Positions 11,143 to 21,968 of a stretch of DNA of 64,000 nucleotides are shown here, piece after piece. The notes below the pieces were generated by a model that searched no databases, was not told the origin of the DNA, and saw only the letters and a list, made by a program, of their open reading frames with translations. Source of the stretch: Adenophora triphylla var. japonica (taxonomy: Eukaryota > Streptophyta > Magnoliopsida > Asterales > Campanulaceae). The stretch spans positions 434,001 to 498,000 of the forward strand of contig JAFEMH010001248.1 of the NCBI GenBank assembly GCA_022495995.1, written 5' to 3'. A program made the position numbers and the translations under genes. Position 1 is the stretch's first letter, and every line of letters starts with the position of its first letter.

Positions 11143-12370
11143 TATTTTTTTCCCCTCACCATAAAACTAGGTGTTGCACATGTTTTTGGATGACGCAGTG
11201 GGTGAAATGCTTGCCCGACTGATGAAAAATAAACCATCATAAACGGTGGCGAATCCAGATTTTTTTGAAATGTGATCTAAGTTTTTTTTAGCATAATATT
11301 ATGATTAATTTATTTGAATTTAATATATTAGGGAGTCAAAATATTAATTTAGTGTTAAATTTTCTTAAAATTAAGGGGGTCAAAATATATAAATTCATAA
11401 TTTTTAATAGTAAAATGTCATTTTCTAAAAATTTAATAGTATTAAAATTAACACATTCCAAAATTGAAGTGGGTCGAATGACCCCTTGTAATGAGTGTAG
11501 CCACTGATCATAAATATGTGTGAAAAGCCAACTTTTTATTGATATTGTACTCGCTATATTCTAATTAAAAATGACAATAAAATTATTTCATCTTGTTTTA
11601 GACAATTTTCAACAAGGTGAAGTTGTATTGAAGAACTTTGAGCACAAATGGAATATAATTCACTATCAAGATGGACGCAAGGATGTAACGAGGAAAGCCC
11701 TTGAACAATCGTTCGCCGGCACAAAATCTCGAGAGGCTTTTGGAGAAGCCTACCTTAACCAAAATGCATTCTTATTGATCTTAGTGTTTTCGAGTACAAA
11801 GTACAGAGTAATGGTGTAATGCGTGTTTAGAGGTGCTTTTAATTTTTTTTATATACTTGAGATGTAACGGAAATAACAACATAAATGACATCCCTATTTC
11901 TTCGCCTAGAATCACGCCTTTTGTTGATGATTGCAACCGTTATGGAGTTACGTCTTTGTTGAAACCATGGCCGTTACAAGGATCACACTATCTTTTGACT
12001 GGGTATTCACTCAGTCGTGATGATAGAGTTACTATTTGACCAAGCCTATTTATGTATGACTTTATTCCTGAAAAGTAGGAAAAATATGCAACAAACAATT
12101 CCACAAGGCGTTAGTTCAAGGTGTATTTTCAAGATGTTACCTTAAGTCGTATTGCCAAGATGTAGGACATGCTGAGTGGATTTTTCTACCCCAAACAATT
12201 GCCCCCAAAATATTTGAATTTTCAAGTGGGATACTAAAAGCTTAATATTTTGCCAAGTGTAGATTCAGTTCCACGTGTTTAAGGAGGTGGCTGGTTTAGA
12301 CGGTTAATAAGAAGTCGTAGAGTTGGAATGGGCCTAGAGGTCTATAACTGCCTTTCTTTTGAATACCTCT
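11143..12370 (+). other. Unassigned stretch with two short open frames (11571-11819, 12039 end)
   Basis: Frames 11571-11819 (82 codons) and 11833-12039 (68 codons) on the plus strand have a less AT-biased, more coding-like makeup than their surroundings. One holds NFEHKWNIIHYQDGRKDV and the other ITPFVDDCNRYGV. I recognise no family. They might be remnants of a protein gene upstream of the plus-strand unit that starts near 12400, or chance frames. Confidence 0.2.
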
Positions 12371-12373
12371 TGC

Positions 12374-12384
12374 ATGGCTTTAAA
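12374..12384 (+). promoter_or_regulatory. Candidate TATA box of the plus-strand coiled-coil transcription unit
   Basis: GGCTTTAAAAAGGG precedes a C/T-rich leader (CTTTCAAATCCCTTTCAAG...TTTTCATTCTG). That leader is interrupted by the copia element at 12491 and resumes at 18768, running to a splice donor CA|GTAAGT at 18843. Spacing and composition fit a promoter plus 5' UTR. No transcript evidence is available. Confidence 0.35.
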
Positions 12385-12491
12385 AAGGGAAACAAATCCT
12401 TTCAAATCCCTTTCAAGTCTGGCATTTCAGATCTTCCTTATATTCCAATAAGTTTTCTTTTTCATTCTGTAGCAAGGCTTTTCCCGAAGGG

Positions 12492-13350
12492 TGTTGGAAA
12501 TGGATAACGGAAAGTTAAGTTTAACTTAACGTTGATCTAGTTTCTAACGGAAGTTCGTTATGTGTTAACGGAACTAGTTACAAATTGTGTTCTACATTTG
12601 TTGTAGATTACTAAAATCATTGAATATCTCAAAACCATTTAGGGTGAATGAGAATTAATGACAATAGTCTTTTGTAACTTAACGAGAAGTTAGTTAAAAG
12701 GTCAATTTGATCATTTGGATCAAATTGGGTTTGAACAGTGTTTTTGGGTGATGAGATTTGGCTCAAAACCGGATCGAGCAGTGGGGACTCTGAGCACGAG
12801 TCGTGAGCACGAATGGGATTCTGATGACCATTTGCTCAAATCTGATCAGAACGAGTGGAATGCTTGGGAACGAGTCGTGGGCACGACTCGTGCCAATTAG
12901 CACGACTCGTGCCCTCTGTGCTGTTTCGAAATGTTGCACCTTTTCATGAGAAAAGGCACAAAACCTTTTGACTCCCTTTAAATACTTCCCCCTCCGAATT
13001 TCAATACACATATACTGTATTTCTACCCTTCCTACCCTCTAGTAAGATAGATTATCATACCCAAATCATTGCATATTGTTGCATTCAATCCGTTCAAGTC
13101 CAAAGTTCAAAACATTGTGTTGTTCGTTAGATTAGTTATATTGGAGTGCTCCTTATAACTAATAAAAAGTCGTTTTATCTTACGAGAGTTTTGTCATTCA
13201 ACCGTAAGCACCTGTGCGGGACAAATAACTCTTACGGAGATTGTATCAAATACAAGACTCGACTTGATTTCTTTTGTTCTTTCAATCTCCGTTACTTTTC
13301 TCGTCAGTTTTTCTGTTAAATCTTAAAGAAGCCATACACAAGTTCTAACA
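12492..13350 (+). repeat. Copia 5' LTR
   Basis: 859 bp, TG...CA ends. A TATA-like TTTAAATA lies at 12977-12984, suggesting transcription starts near 13010. Upstream of it, at about 12793-12915, stands a cluster of CACGAGTCGTG/CACGACTCGTG palindromes. A segment ACAAATAACTCTTACG (13221-13236) is exactly complementary to the sequence just after the LTR. Confidence 0.95.
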
Positions 13351-13352
13351 AT

Positions 13353-13368
13353 CGTAAGAGTTATTTGT
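13353..13368 (+). other. Putative self-complementary primer-binding site
   Basis: CGTAAGAGTTATTTGT lies two bases after the 5' LTR, where a primer-binding site is expected, but does not start with TGG as a tRNA-complementary site would. It is the exact reverse complement of 13221-13236 inside the same LTR. The 3' end of that LTR segment would point synthesis into the LTR, the geometry of self-primed elements such as Tf1. Confidence 0.5.
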
Positions 13369-13390
13369 ACGCTTCTTCAAGATCATCAAG

Positions 13391-14788
13391 ATGGCAAACG
13401 AGAAAGACTCCACCGAATCAAGTCAAGGGAATGTGACGCCTCTATCGCAAGGTGATACTACATTCAACAATGTTGCTCCCGCTCCTTCAACTCATCACAT
13501 CGGTCTTGGTGAGAAACCCGCGAAATTCATTGGTATGGATTTCAAAAGATGGCAACAGAAGATGCTCTTCTACTTGACCACCCTAAGCTTGCACCGCTTC
13601 TTAAAGGAAGATCCTCCGGCGGTAGAAAAAGGTGATCCGGACCCCCAAAGGCAAATGGCAAAGGAGGCTTGGGCTCACGGTAATTTTCTTTGTAAAAACT
13701 ATATCTTGAATGGACTTGATGATGCACTATACAATGTGTATAGTACAGTCGAGTTAGCCAAGGCGTTGTGGGACACCTTGGAAAGGAAGTACAAGATCGA
13801 GGATGCCGGGTCAAAGAAATTTGTCGTCGGTAAGTATCTTGACTTTATGATGGTCGATTCCAAATCGGTAACAACTCAAGTAGATGAATTCCAAATCATT
13901 CTACATGGGATTGATGCCGAGGGGATGATCATGAATGATCCATTTAAGGTGGCTTCTATCATTGAAAAGTTGCCTCCTTCGTGGAAGGACTTCAAGAACT
14001 ATCTCAAGCATAAACGCAAGGAGATGTCCTTGGAAGACATTGTTGTTCGTCTTCAAATAGAAGAGAACAATAGAATGAATGAGGCCAAAGTTGCTAAAGG
14101 CAAGATGGAGGCTAAGGTCAATCTCGCCGAGGCTAGCACGAGTGGCACAAAGAGAAAGCATTCTGAAACTGCCGGGAATGCTAAGAAAGGGAAGAAGAAG
14201 ACCTCTAAGAAGTTCAAGGGGTCTTCCTATAATTGTGGCAAACCGGGCCACTTGTCAAGGGATTGTCGTCTCCCGAAGAAAGAGGCAAACAATGTTGACC
14301 ACATGGACCTAGACTTTGCAGCGGTTGTCTTTGAAGGCAACGTTGCAAATTTGGAGGAGAACCCTAAAACATGGTGGATAGATACCGGTGCTACCCGCCA
14401 TATTTGTGGTAACAAGGAAAGTTTCTCCTCCTATACTCCCATCTCCGAAAGAAAGCTTTACATGGGAAATTCTGCGACCTCCGATGTTCAAGGCATTGGA
14501 AACGTGATTTTGAAGATGACTTCCGGAAAAGAAGTAACCTTGTTGGATGTGCTGCATGTTCCAGACATCCGTAAAAATTTGGTGTCCGGCGCTTTGCTTA
14601 GTAAGGTCGGTTTTAGACTAGTATTTGAATCCGACAAATTTGTACTAACCAAGAATGGTTTATTTCTTGGAAAGGGTTACCTCGAGGAGGGCCTTTTTAA
14701 AATGAATGTAATGACTGTGATCCGCCAAGGTGCGATGAATAAAAGTTGTGTTCCTTATGTTTACTTGTCGGAAAGTTCTAATTTATGA
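13391..14788 (+). CDS. Copia gag-protease, ends at a premature TGA
   Basis: ATG at 13391 opens 465 codons. Residues about 35-235 form the copia-type gag domain ([34 protein letters not shown]). A lysine-rich linker follows, then a CCHC-like knuckle at about residue 280: [12 protein letters not shown]. The first zinc cysteine is replaced by serine (SSYNC rather than CYNC). The protease site [12 protein letters not shown] is at about residue 345. The frame ends at TGA 14786, directly before HDRLGHVN, where copia pre-integrase domains normally read LWHDRLGH. This suggests TGG to TGA. Gag is the capsid, and protease would release pol. The broken zinc knuckle and stop make this copy dependent on others. 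Confidence 0.92.
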   Translation: MANEKDSTESSQGNVTPLSQGDTTFNNVAPAPSTHHIGLGEKPAKFIGMDFKRWQQKMLFYLTTLSLHRFLKEDPPAVEKGDPDPQRQMAKEAWAHGNFLCKNYILNGLDDALYNVYSTVELAKALWDTLERKYKIEDAGSKKFVVGKYLDFMMVDSKSVTTQVDEFQIILHGIDAEGMIMNDPFKVASIIEKLPPSWKDFKNYLKHKRKEMSLEDIVVRLQIEENNRMNEAKVAKGKMEAKVNLAEASTSGTKRKHSETAGNAKKGKKKTSKKFKGSSYNCGKPGHLSRDCRLPKKEANNVDHMDLDFAAVVFEGNVANLEENPKTWWIDTGATRHICGNKESFSSYTPISERKLYMGNSATSDVQGIGNVILKMTSGKEVTLLDVLHVPDIRKNLVSGALLSKVGFRLVFESDKFVLTKNGLFLGKGYLEEGLFKMNVMTVIRQGAMNKSCVPYVYLSESSNL

Positions 14789-16676
14789 CATGATAGATTA
14801 GGACATGTAAACCTCGACACCATTAAGAAATTAGCGAGACAAATTTAATCCATATGAATAAATCCGACTCGACTAATAGGTGCGAAGTTTGTGTTGAGGA
14901 AAAATGACAAAGTCGCCATTTAATGCCATACAAAGAGACACAACTCCTCTCGAGTTAATTCACACCGACATATGTGATTTAAAACTAGTGCAAACTCGAG
15001 GAGGTAAAAAGTACTTCATTACATTTATAGATGATTGCACTAAGTATTGCTATGTCTATCTCTTAAGAAGTAAGGATGAAGCCTTAGGAGCTTTTGAGAC
15101 TTATAAGAAAGAAGTTGAGAATCAACTTAACTTGAAAATTAAGAAAATTAGAAGCGATAGAGGTGGAGAATATGAAGCACCGTTTGAAGGATTATGTTGG
15201 GAATCTGGCATAATTCATCAAACAACGGCTCCATATACCCCTCAATCTAATGGAGTTGCAGAACGCAAAAACCGTACTCTCAAAGAGATGATGAACGCGC
15301 TTTTGATCAGTTCAGGCTTGCAGACAACTTGTGGGGAAGCAATACTCACTTCTAATTATGTTCTTAATAAAATACCCAAGAAAGGTATTGATAAAACGCC
15401 CTATGAATTATGGCATAATGGTAGGCTATGTTTTAAATACCTTAAAGTGTGGGGGTGTTTGGCCAAGGTTGAAGTACCTAAGCCTAAACAAGTCAAGATT
15501 GGTCCAAAGACCATTGACTGTGTTTTTATTGGATATGCCAATAATAGTAGTGCCTATCGGTTTATAGTGCACAAATCGGACATTCTGGGAACTACTATAG
15601 AATCAAGGAATGCGGTATTCTTTGAAAACATTTTTCCGGTTAAGGACAGGAAAGATGTAGGTTCTAATAAGAGAACACATGAGTCTACAACCGGTCCTTC
15701 TCAAATAGAAGATGAAGAACCGAGACGTAGCAAAAGGGCAAGAGTGGAAAAGACTTTTGGTCCTGATTTTCTATCTTACATGTTAGAAAACGAACCATCA
15801 ACTTTTAAAGAAGCTTTATCCGGTCCGGATAGTTCGTTCTGGAAAGAGGCCATTAACAGTGAAATAGAATCCATAATGCTCAACAATACTTGGGAATTAG
15901 TTGATCTCCCTCCAGGTTGCAAACCATTGGGTTGCAAATGGATCCTTAAAAGGAAGTATAAGGCGGATGGATCCGTCGATAAGTACAAAGCTAGGCTAGT
16001 TGCCAAAGGCTTTAGACAGAAAGAGGGATATGATTTCTTTGATACATACTCCCCTGTCACAAGGATCACATCCATTCGTGTTCTCATAGCTATTGCAGCA
16101 GTGCATAATCTTGAAATACACCAAATGGATGTGAAGACTGCTTTCCTAAATGGAGAACTTGATGAAGAAATTTACATGGAACAACCCGAAGGGTTCGTGG
16201 TTCCTGGTAAAGAAAGAAAGGTGTGTAAACTTGTAAAGTCCTTGTATGGACTAAAACAAGCACCTAAACAATGGCATGAGAAGTTCGATAGAACCATTTT
16301 ATCGAATGGATTCAAGATTAATGAATGTGACAAATGTGTATACATTAAAGGAACATCTGAATCATTCGTTATCGTTTGTCTTTATGTAGACGACATGCTC
16401 ATAATGGGAAGTAATCATGATTTGATCATGAATACCAAAGGCATGTTAAAGAAGAACTTTGACATGAAAGACATGGGATTAGCTGATGTAATATTAGGGA
16501 TAAAGATCTCTAGAACATCTGAAGGATTAGTTCTTTCACAATCCCATTACCTAGAGAATGTTCTTCGGAGATTCAATGTCTTTGATGACCCTCCGGCTAA
16601 AACACCTGTAGACTTGGCTCTACATTTAGTCAAGAACAAGGGAACCAGTTTCTCAAGCTGGAATATGCAAGAATAA
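14789..16676 (+). pseudogene. Copia integrase and reverse transcriptase, frameshifted
   Basis: Just after the gag stop come HDRLGHVN and, at about 14880, CEVCVEE: the HHCC zinc domain. Breaks there include a one-base loss in the A run at 14902. The frame from 14904 is open for 590 codons. It holds the integrase core ([41 protein letters not shown]), the GKR-like tail, then reverse transcriptase ([49 protein letters not shown] and catalytic LYVDDM). At 16676 it stops after NMQE, where a frame change separates it from the RNase H part. The enzymes copy RNA into cDNA and insert it. All core motifs persist; only frame defects are seen. Confidence 0.9.
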
Positions 16677-16686
16677 TTGGCGATCG

Positions 16687-17364
16687 ATGTACTTAACGAA
16701 TTGTACTCGTCCAGACATTGCATATTCAGTAAGCAAACTAAGTAGGTTCACAAGAAATCCTAGTATTGATCATTGGAAAGCACTAATGAGAGTACTAAGA
16801 TATTTAAAGTATACATTAAACCATGGGATACTTTACAATAAATATCCAGCAGTATTAGAAGGATCTTGTGATGCCAAGTGGATATCGGACACGAAAGACT
16901 CTAAATCCACAAGTGGATATGTATTCACAATAGGTGGAGGAGCGAGTGTCATGGAAATCCTCCAAACAAACGTGTATAGCCGGATCCACGATGGAATGCG
17001 AGTTTATAGCTTTGGATAAAGGCGGGGAAGAAACGAGAATGGCTTAAGAACTTCTGGAGGATATTCCTTGTTGGAGTAAACACATACTTTCTTTGTTATG
17101 ATACATTGTGATAGTCAATCGGCAATAGGAAGGGCACGAGAATAGTATGTATAATGGTAAGTCTAGACATATTAAATGCGTAGACACAATACCATTAGAC
17201 AGTTGATCAAGAATGGCGTTATCACTATTGATTATGTAAAGTCATGTGATAACTTAGCGGATCCGTTTACCAAAGGTATAAATCGAGATCAACTGTATAA
17301 ACTATTATGGGGAAAGGGTTTAAAACCCACAACAAAAGAACTTATAGCGGACACTCAACCTTGA
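16687..17364 (+). pseudogene. Copia RNase H region, frameshifted
   Basis: 16687-17019 encodes [33 protein letters not shown], then the RNase H start [21 protein letters not shown] with its first catalytic Asp. Indels at about 16990-17160 scramble the middle. 17176-17364 resumes with RRHNTIRQLIKNGV and DNLADPFTKG, the standard copia C-terminus. RNase H would remove RNA template during cDNA synthesis; this copy cannot give an intact domain. Confidence 0.85.
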
Positions 17365-17893
17365 GAAATGGAGATCCCAGGCCCTTGGTTCAATGAGACA
17401 ACCAAGTTATAAGTTCTAGTAGAGTTACTTGGAAACAACAACTCGGTTTATTAACCTGGAGATGTTGAATACTCATTCCCAGAACATCCAAGTACAAGCA
17501 CATGCAGCAGTGGTAAGGATAAGTTGAGAAAACTTTTAATGATTTCTATACCTACGGGTGGAGTAGTGCATGATACTCCTTATAGAAAGAATGACCTATA
17601 TAAGCGAGAGGTAATAAGGCCGCCTCTAAATGAACGCTTATGAATGAGATACGGTCCAGGGCCAAAATGGACAAAAACGTGAGAACAACAATTGTTAGAG
17701 CTATTATTATGTAAGTATTATTGTCTTGGTATACATCCGAGTCCTTTGGTTCAAAGCGACTCGCTACCAAATGACTAGTATATCCGATAATATTTCACTA
17801 GGGAAGATTCAAGGCCACAAGCTATCTATTCCGATGTAATAATAGTTCGCCGGAACTTTGGACGAAATTGCATACATGCATTAATTGTCATTC

Positions 17894-17904
17894 ATGTGGG
17901 GGAT
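17894..17904 (+). other. Copia polypurine tract
   Basis: ATGTGGGGGAT directly precedes the 3' LTR, the usual plus-strand primer position. The 17365-17893 stretch between pol and LTR is untranslated and shows no other feature. Confidence 0.6.
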
Positions 17905-18762
17905 TGTTGGAAATGGATAACGGAAAGTTAAGTTTAACTTAACGTTGATCTAGTTTCTAACGGAAGTTCGTTATGTGTTAACGGAACTAGTTACAAATTG
18001 TGTTCTACATTTGTTGTAGATTACTAAAATCATTGAATATCTCAAAACAATTTAGGGTGAATGAGAATTAATGACAATAGTCTTTTGTAACTTAACGAGA
18101 AGTTAGTTAAAAGGTCAATTTGATCATTTGGATCAAATTGGGTTTGAACAGTGTTTTTGGGTGATGAGATTTGGCTCAAAAGGCGATCGAACGAGTGGGG
18201 ACTCGAGCACGAGTCGTGAGCACGAATGGGATTCTGATGACCATTTGCTCAAATCTGATCAGAACGAGTGGAATGCTTGGGAACGAGTCGTGGGCACGAC
18301 TCGTGCCAATTAGCACGACTCGTGCCCTCTGTGCTGTTTCGAAATGTTGCACCTTTTCATGAGAAAAGGCACAAAACCTTTTGACTCCCTTTAAATACTT
18401 CCCCCTCCAAATTTCAATACACATATACTGTATTTCTACCCTTCCTACCCTCTAGTAAGATAGATTATCATACCCAAATCATTGCATATTGTTGCATTCA
18501 ATCCGTTCAAGTCCAAAGTTCAAAACATTGTGTTGTTCGTTAGATTAGTTATATTGGAGTGCTCCTTATAACTAATAAAAAGTCGTTTTATCTTACGAGA
18601 GTTTTGTCATTCAACCGTAAGCACCTGTGCGGGACAAATAACTCTTACGGAGATTGTATTAAATACAAGACTCGACTAGATTTCTTTTGTTCTTTCAATC
18701 TCCGTTACTTTTCTCGTCAGTTTTTCTGTTAAATCTAAAGAAGCCGTACACAAGTTCTAACA
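17905..18762 (+). repeat. Copia 3' LTR
   Basis: 858 bp, nearly identical to the 5' LTR. Differences include single bases and a small reshuffle near 18180-18205. It retains the palindrome cluster (18205-18330) and the ACAAATAACTCTTACG segment. Confidence 0.95.
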
Positions 18763-18843
18763 AAGGGTGTGGTCTTCATCAATATTTACCCTAATCCGGC
18801 CTACAGACTGCAAGTCCTCCGTATCCTTCTGAAAACTTACTCA

Positions 18844-18940
18844 GTAAGTATTTTTTCTGGGAAACAAATCGTCAATTTGTCAGGATAGTGCATTCGTACT
18901 CCATATTGGTGCTAATGTATTTGATATTCATTTTTTTCAG
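18844..18940 (+). other. Intron 1 of the plus-strand coiled-coil unit
   Basis: Donor CTCA|GTAAGT and acceptor TTTTTTTCAG. Splicing CTCA to TGACTCGTCCC creates an ATG across the junction, in frame with the coiled-coil protein at 36532-37183. The gag-protease element inserted four bases inside the next exon. Its duplication GTGAC spans the last G of the acceptor and the first bases of the exon. Confidence 0.5.
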
Positions 18941-18944
18941 TGAC

Positions 18945-20331
18945 TGATGGATAAAAATCCTCTTGTAATAAAAACCTTGCAAGTGTACAAGTTAGCGAAG
19001 TAGCAATATATAAAAGTAAGGGTCGAACCACAGAGACTTGAGTGAATTAACAAGTTGATTTAATTAGTGTAAACGAAACAAGAGGGGGGGGTTTGATTTT
19101 GATTGATTAAAATAAACTAAATTGAAAAGCAAATAAATTAACTAATTAAAATAAAACAGATATTGAAATCAAGAATGACAAGGATTCACGGATTGGGTTT
19201 CACAATTATCTCCTTCCTATGCTAATTTATAAAAACAATTACTAATCTTGTTCAAGAAATCGTTCACTTTAATAAGAGTTGGGACGGTTAGATGGCCGGG
19301 TTGCAACCCTATTATTACTTCGATGTAATGTTTTCCGCAAGGTCTACAATACATCCAAATAATACGTTTCAAAACCAAGGAACTAATGATTTTAGACCCT
19401 TTTGATTTCCACAAGGTCTTCAATTGGATCTATTCAATGAAATCTAGGCCAATGTAAAAATTATCCATGCAAGTGTAGTAATTTAAACCCTAGTAATTTA
19501 AAGACCAACAATATCAATCAATAATGTTGAAGTCTAAAAATAAATTAAACAGATTCCATTGAACAAGAACAAGAAAAGTGTGGAAGAATTAAAACATTAT
19601 TAGCATAAAAATTCGACAATTGTTACATCCAATCCGCGAATAAAATTACTTAGCTACTCATAATAAAAATCGAAATTACAAAAATAAAATAAAGAAAATA
19701 AAACCTGAAATCGAAACGGAACGAAGGAAGGAAGTAATTATTTTTTCTTCCTTTTCTACCGCCAGGCCCAATTCCAAGTGCTGACTCGTGAAAACGAGTC
19801 GTTCCAACTCGGCCAAGTCGTTCTGATTATTGGCAGCATTGTTTAAGGCATTTTCCTTTTCTTGGCCCATTCCATGCCTTGTCCTGGCCCAACAGCATCT
19901 TCCTTGGCCAGCAAATGGAGCAAATTGGCCTGTGTTTCCTCGGCCATGCACATTTTGGCCAGCCATTTGGCCTAGTTTTATACCACTATATACTCGTTTC
20001 GTCTCGCAATTTTGCCGTCGCACTTTGACCACTATAATGAATTCTTTTGCACCTCGCTCTTTGAGATTTTATTTTTCACTTTAGCCCATGAATTTTTATA
20101 AATCAAATTCCTCCCAAATTTTCGTATTTTCAGTTTGATCCCTGAATTTCCAATAAATTACAACTTGGCCCTTGAACTTCCAAAGTGGGTACAAATCCTC
20201 CGTTTTCAGCTTTGTTGCACTTCAGTCCCTGAACTATCAAAACACTAACAAAATACATCAAATTCTCAAGGTTTCGAACAGAAAATAAGCTTAGGAACAT
20301 ATCTTTTGGATGAGTAAAACCACATCCATCA
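18945..20331 (-). repeat. Gag-protease element 3' LTR (left copy)
   Basis: About 1387 bp. It carries ACTCGTGAAAACGAGTCGTT and AAGTCGTTCTGA at about 19785-19830, resembling palindromes in the other LTR families here. It lacks 107 bp that the right copy has. Confidence 0.9.
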
Positions 20332-21968
20332 TATACCCCCAAACTTATCTTTTGCTCGTCCTCGAGTAAAACAAAATTAAAACAAAATAAAAACTAGCTA
20401 ACTAAATTAAAACCAAAGAAAATATTTTTGGGATTGTTCAATTCATATAATAGGCCGTTGGCACAACAAGTCTCAGATCTCACAACACACATAATCCACA
20501 AGCATTATCATGAACATGGGACTATAATTACATGAATGCATCTAACTTATAATTCTCCACCACATAATGAAAGATGAATGAAATATGGAAGATCATTGTC
20601 ACCAAAGTAAGATATTTTATAGGGTCACTAACCACATGCTCTAAATCAATGATACTAAGATGAAATTTCTACACAAGGGACACTCATATGCATATTTAAA
20701 CAAAACTGTCAACACGGCTACTCTTTAGGGATCAAATATGGCTTTACGGTTTGTAATGTTTCGCGATAAACGCGGGCTAGGTTCACGGTTACAAAAGAAG
20801 GAAAGGACATACGAAGTCAAGCAAGTGAAACTAAGAAGTCTTCATCATACATCCTCATATTGAAATTTATCACTCCGCTCCAAGCCAACCCATTGATTTA
20901 ACCCCCAAACTTATAATTTTGTATACTTTCACACTCGGGGTTGATCACCTTTTTTTCTTTTTGATCACTTTCCACTTCAACATTAGAGAGGGCAAGGCAC
21001 TTTTTTTTTTTTTTTTTCAACTTTTTCTTTTCATTTTTTTTTTCATTTTTTTTTCTTTGCACAAATATTTCACGGAGAATGTGCATTCCCTATTTTGCTC
21101 AAGCCCCTCTTTTCATTACATAACATGATCCTTTTCTTTCTTTTCATGACCACTTTCCACTCAACCCTTTGATTTTTCAAACTTCACCCACAATTCCCAA
21201 TTCATTCCCTAGTTTCACTTTCTTGAAAAGGTGGGGAAAATAGTTTATAAGTTAAAATGGTAGGACAATGAGGGTACAAATGAAGGCGAATGGTGGTCTA
21301 AGATAACCTCCCACTTTGTGAGAGATTCCATTCTTTTTTTTTTTCAAGCTCAAAAGGGGTTCTAGCAGAAAATTTTATATAAGTGACGAGAAAGTTAAAG
21401 GCTCACAAATAGGGTTCAAAGAAAATAGCCACATATCACTTCCCGAATAGCCTAATTGATGTGTTATTGACAGTCATGCAAACATGTTCTAGGGACCCCG
21501 AGAATGCCAAAGTGATCCTATAAAGGTCTCCTAAGTTGGTAACAATGGTCAAGAAAAATAATATGGAAGTGAAAGGTGGAGAAATCATACTTTACATGTA
21601 TCAATGCAATTATATTCCCATATTGACAATAATACTCAAGATTTTAAAATTAAAGCACACTCAAATCATCATGGACTCTAGCCAACTTCCCAAAATATGA
21701 AAAGAACAAATTTTTTTTAAAATTTTCTATTTTTTTTGGAGGGTGACACTATATACACTCCCCTATAAACCCACAAACTCGGAGAGATATCTACCCCCAA
21801 ACTCAAAACATGCTATATCCTCATAGCAAAGAGAACAAAAACATGTCTCAGGTTCAAAGGACGATATGACACAACAAAGCAAATAAATAAAGCAATAAAA
21901 ACGTACCTACTTGGGTTGCCTCCCAATCAGCACTTTGGTTAAGGTCGTTAGCCCGACCATTGCCCCAC
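20332..21968 (-). other. Long untranslated 3' part of the gag-protease element
   Basis: Between the gag-protease stop (21969) and the left LTR are 1.6 kb with no domain, rich in T runs (21000-21060, 21335, 21715). The polypurine tract next to the LTR reads TTTGGGGGTATA on the minus strand. An autonomous gypsy element would carry pol here. Confidence 0.7.

Larger units (their letters stand above)
12492..18762 (+). mobile_element. Ty1/copia LTR retrotransposon, near full length, recent
   Basis: LTRs at 12492-13350 and 17905-18762 begin TGTTGG and end TAACA. The element is flanked by the 5-bp duplication AAGGG (12487-12491 and 18763-18767). The internal order gag-protease-integrase-reverse transcriptase-RNase H is that of Ty1/copia. 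The LTRs differ at roughly a dozen positions in the parts I compared, so the insertion is young, yet the coding region carries several disabling changes. It sits in the 5' leader of the plus-strand coiled-coil unit. The usual TGGTATCAGAGC primer site is absent after the 5' LTR. Confidence 0.96.

Noticed and set aside
13542..13814. Minus frames inside the copia gag and pol (also 13901-14251, 14309-14557, 15776-16087)
   Set aside because: Shadows of the coding strand; domains are found only in the sense frames.
20919..21128. Phe-rich 69-codon frame
   Set aside because: Product of T runs in untranslated DNA of the gag-protease element.
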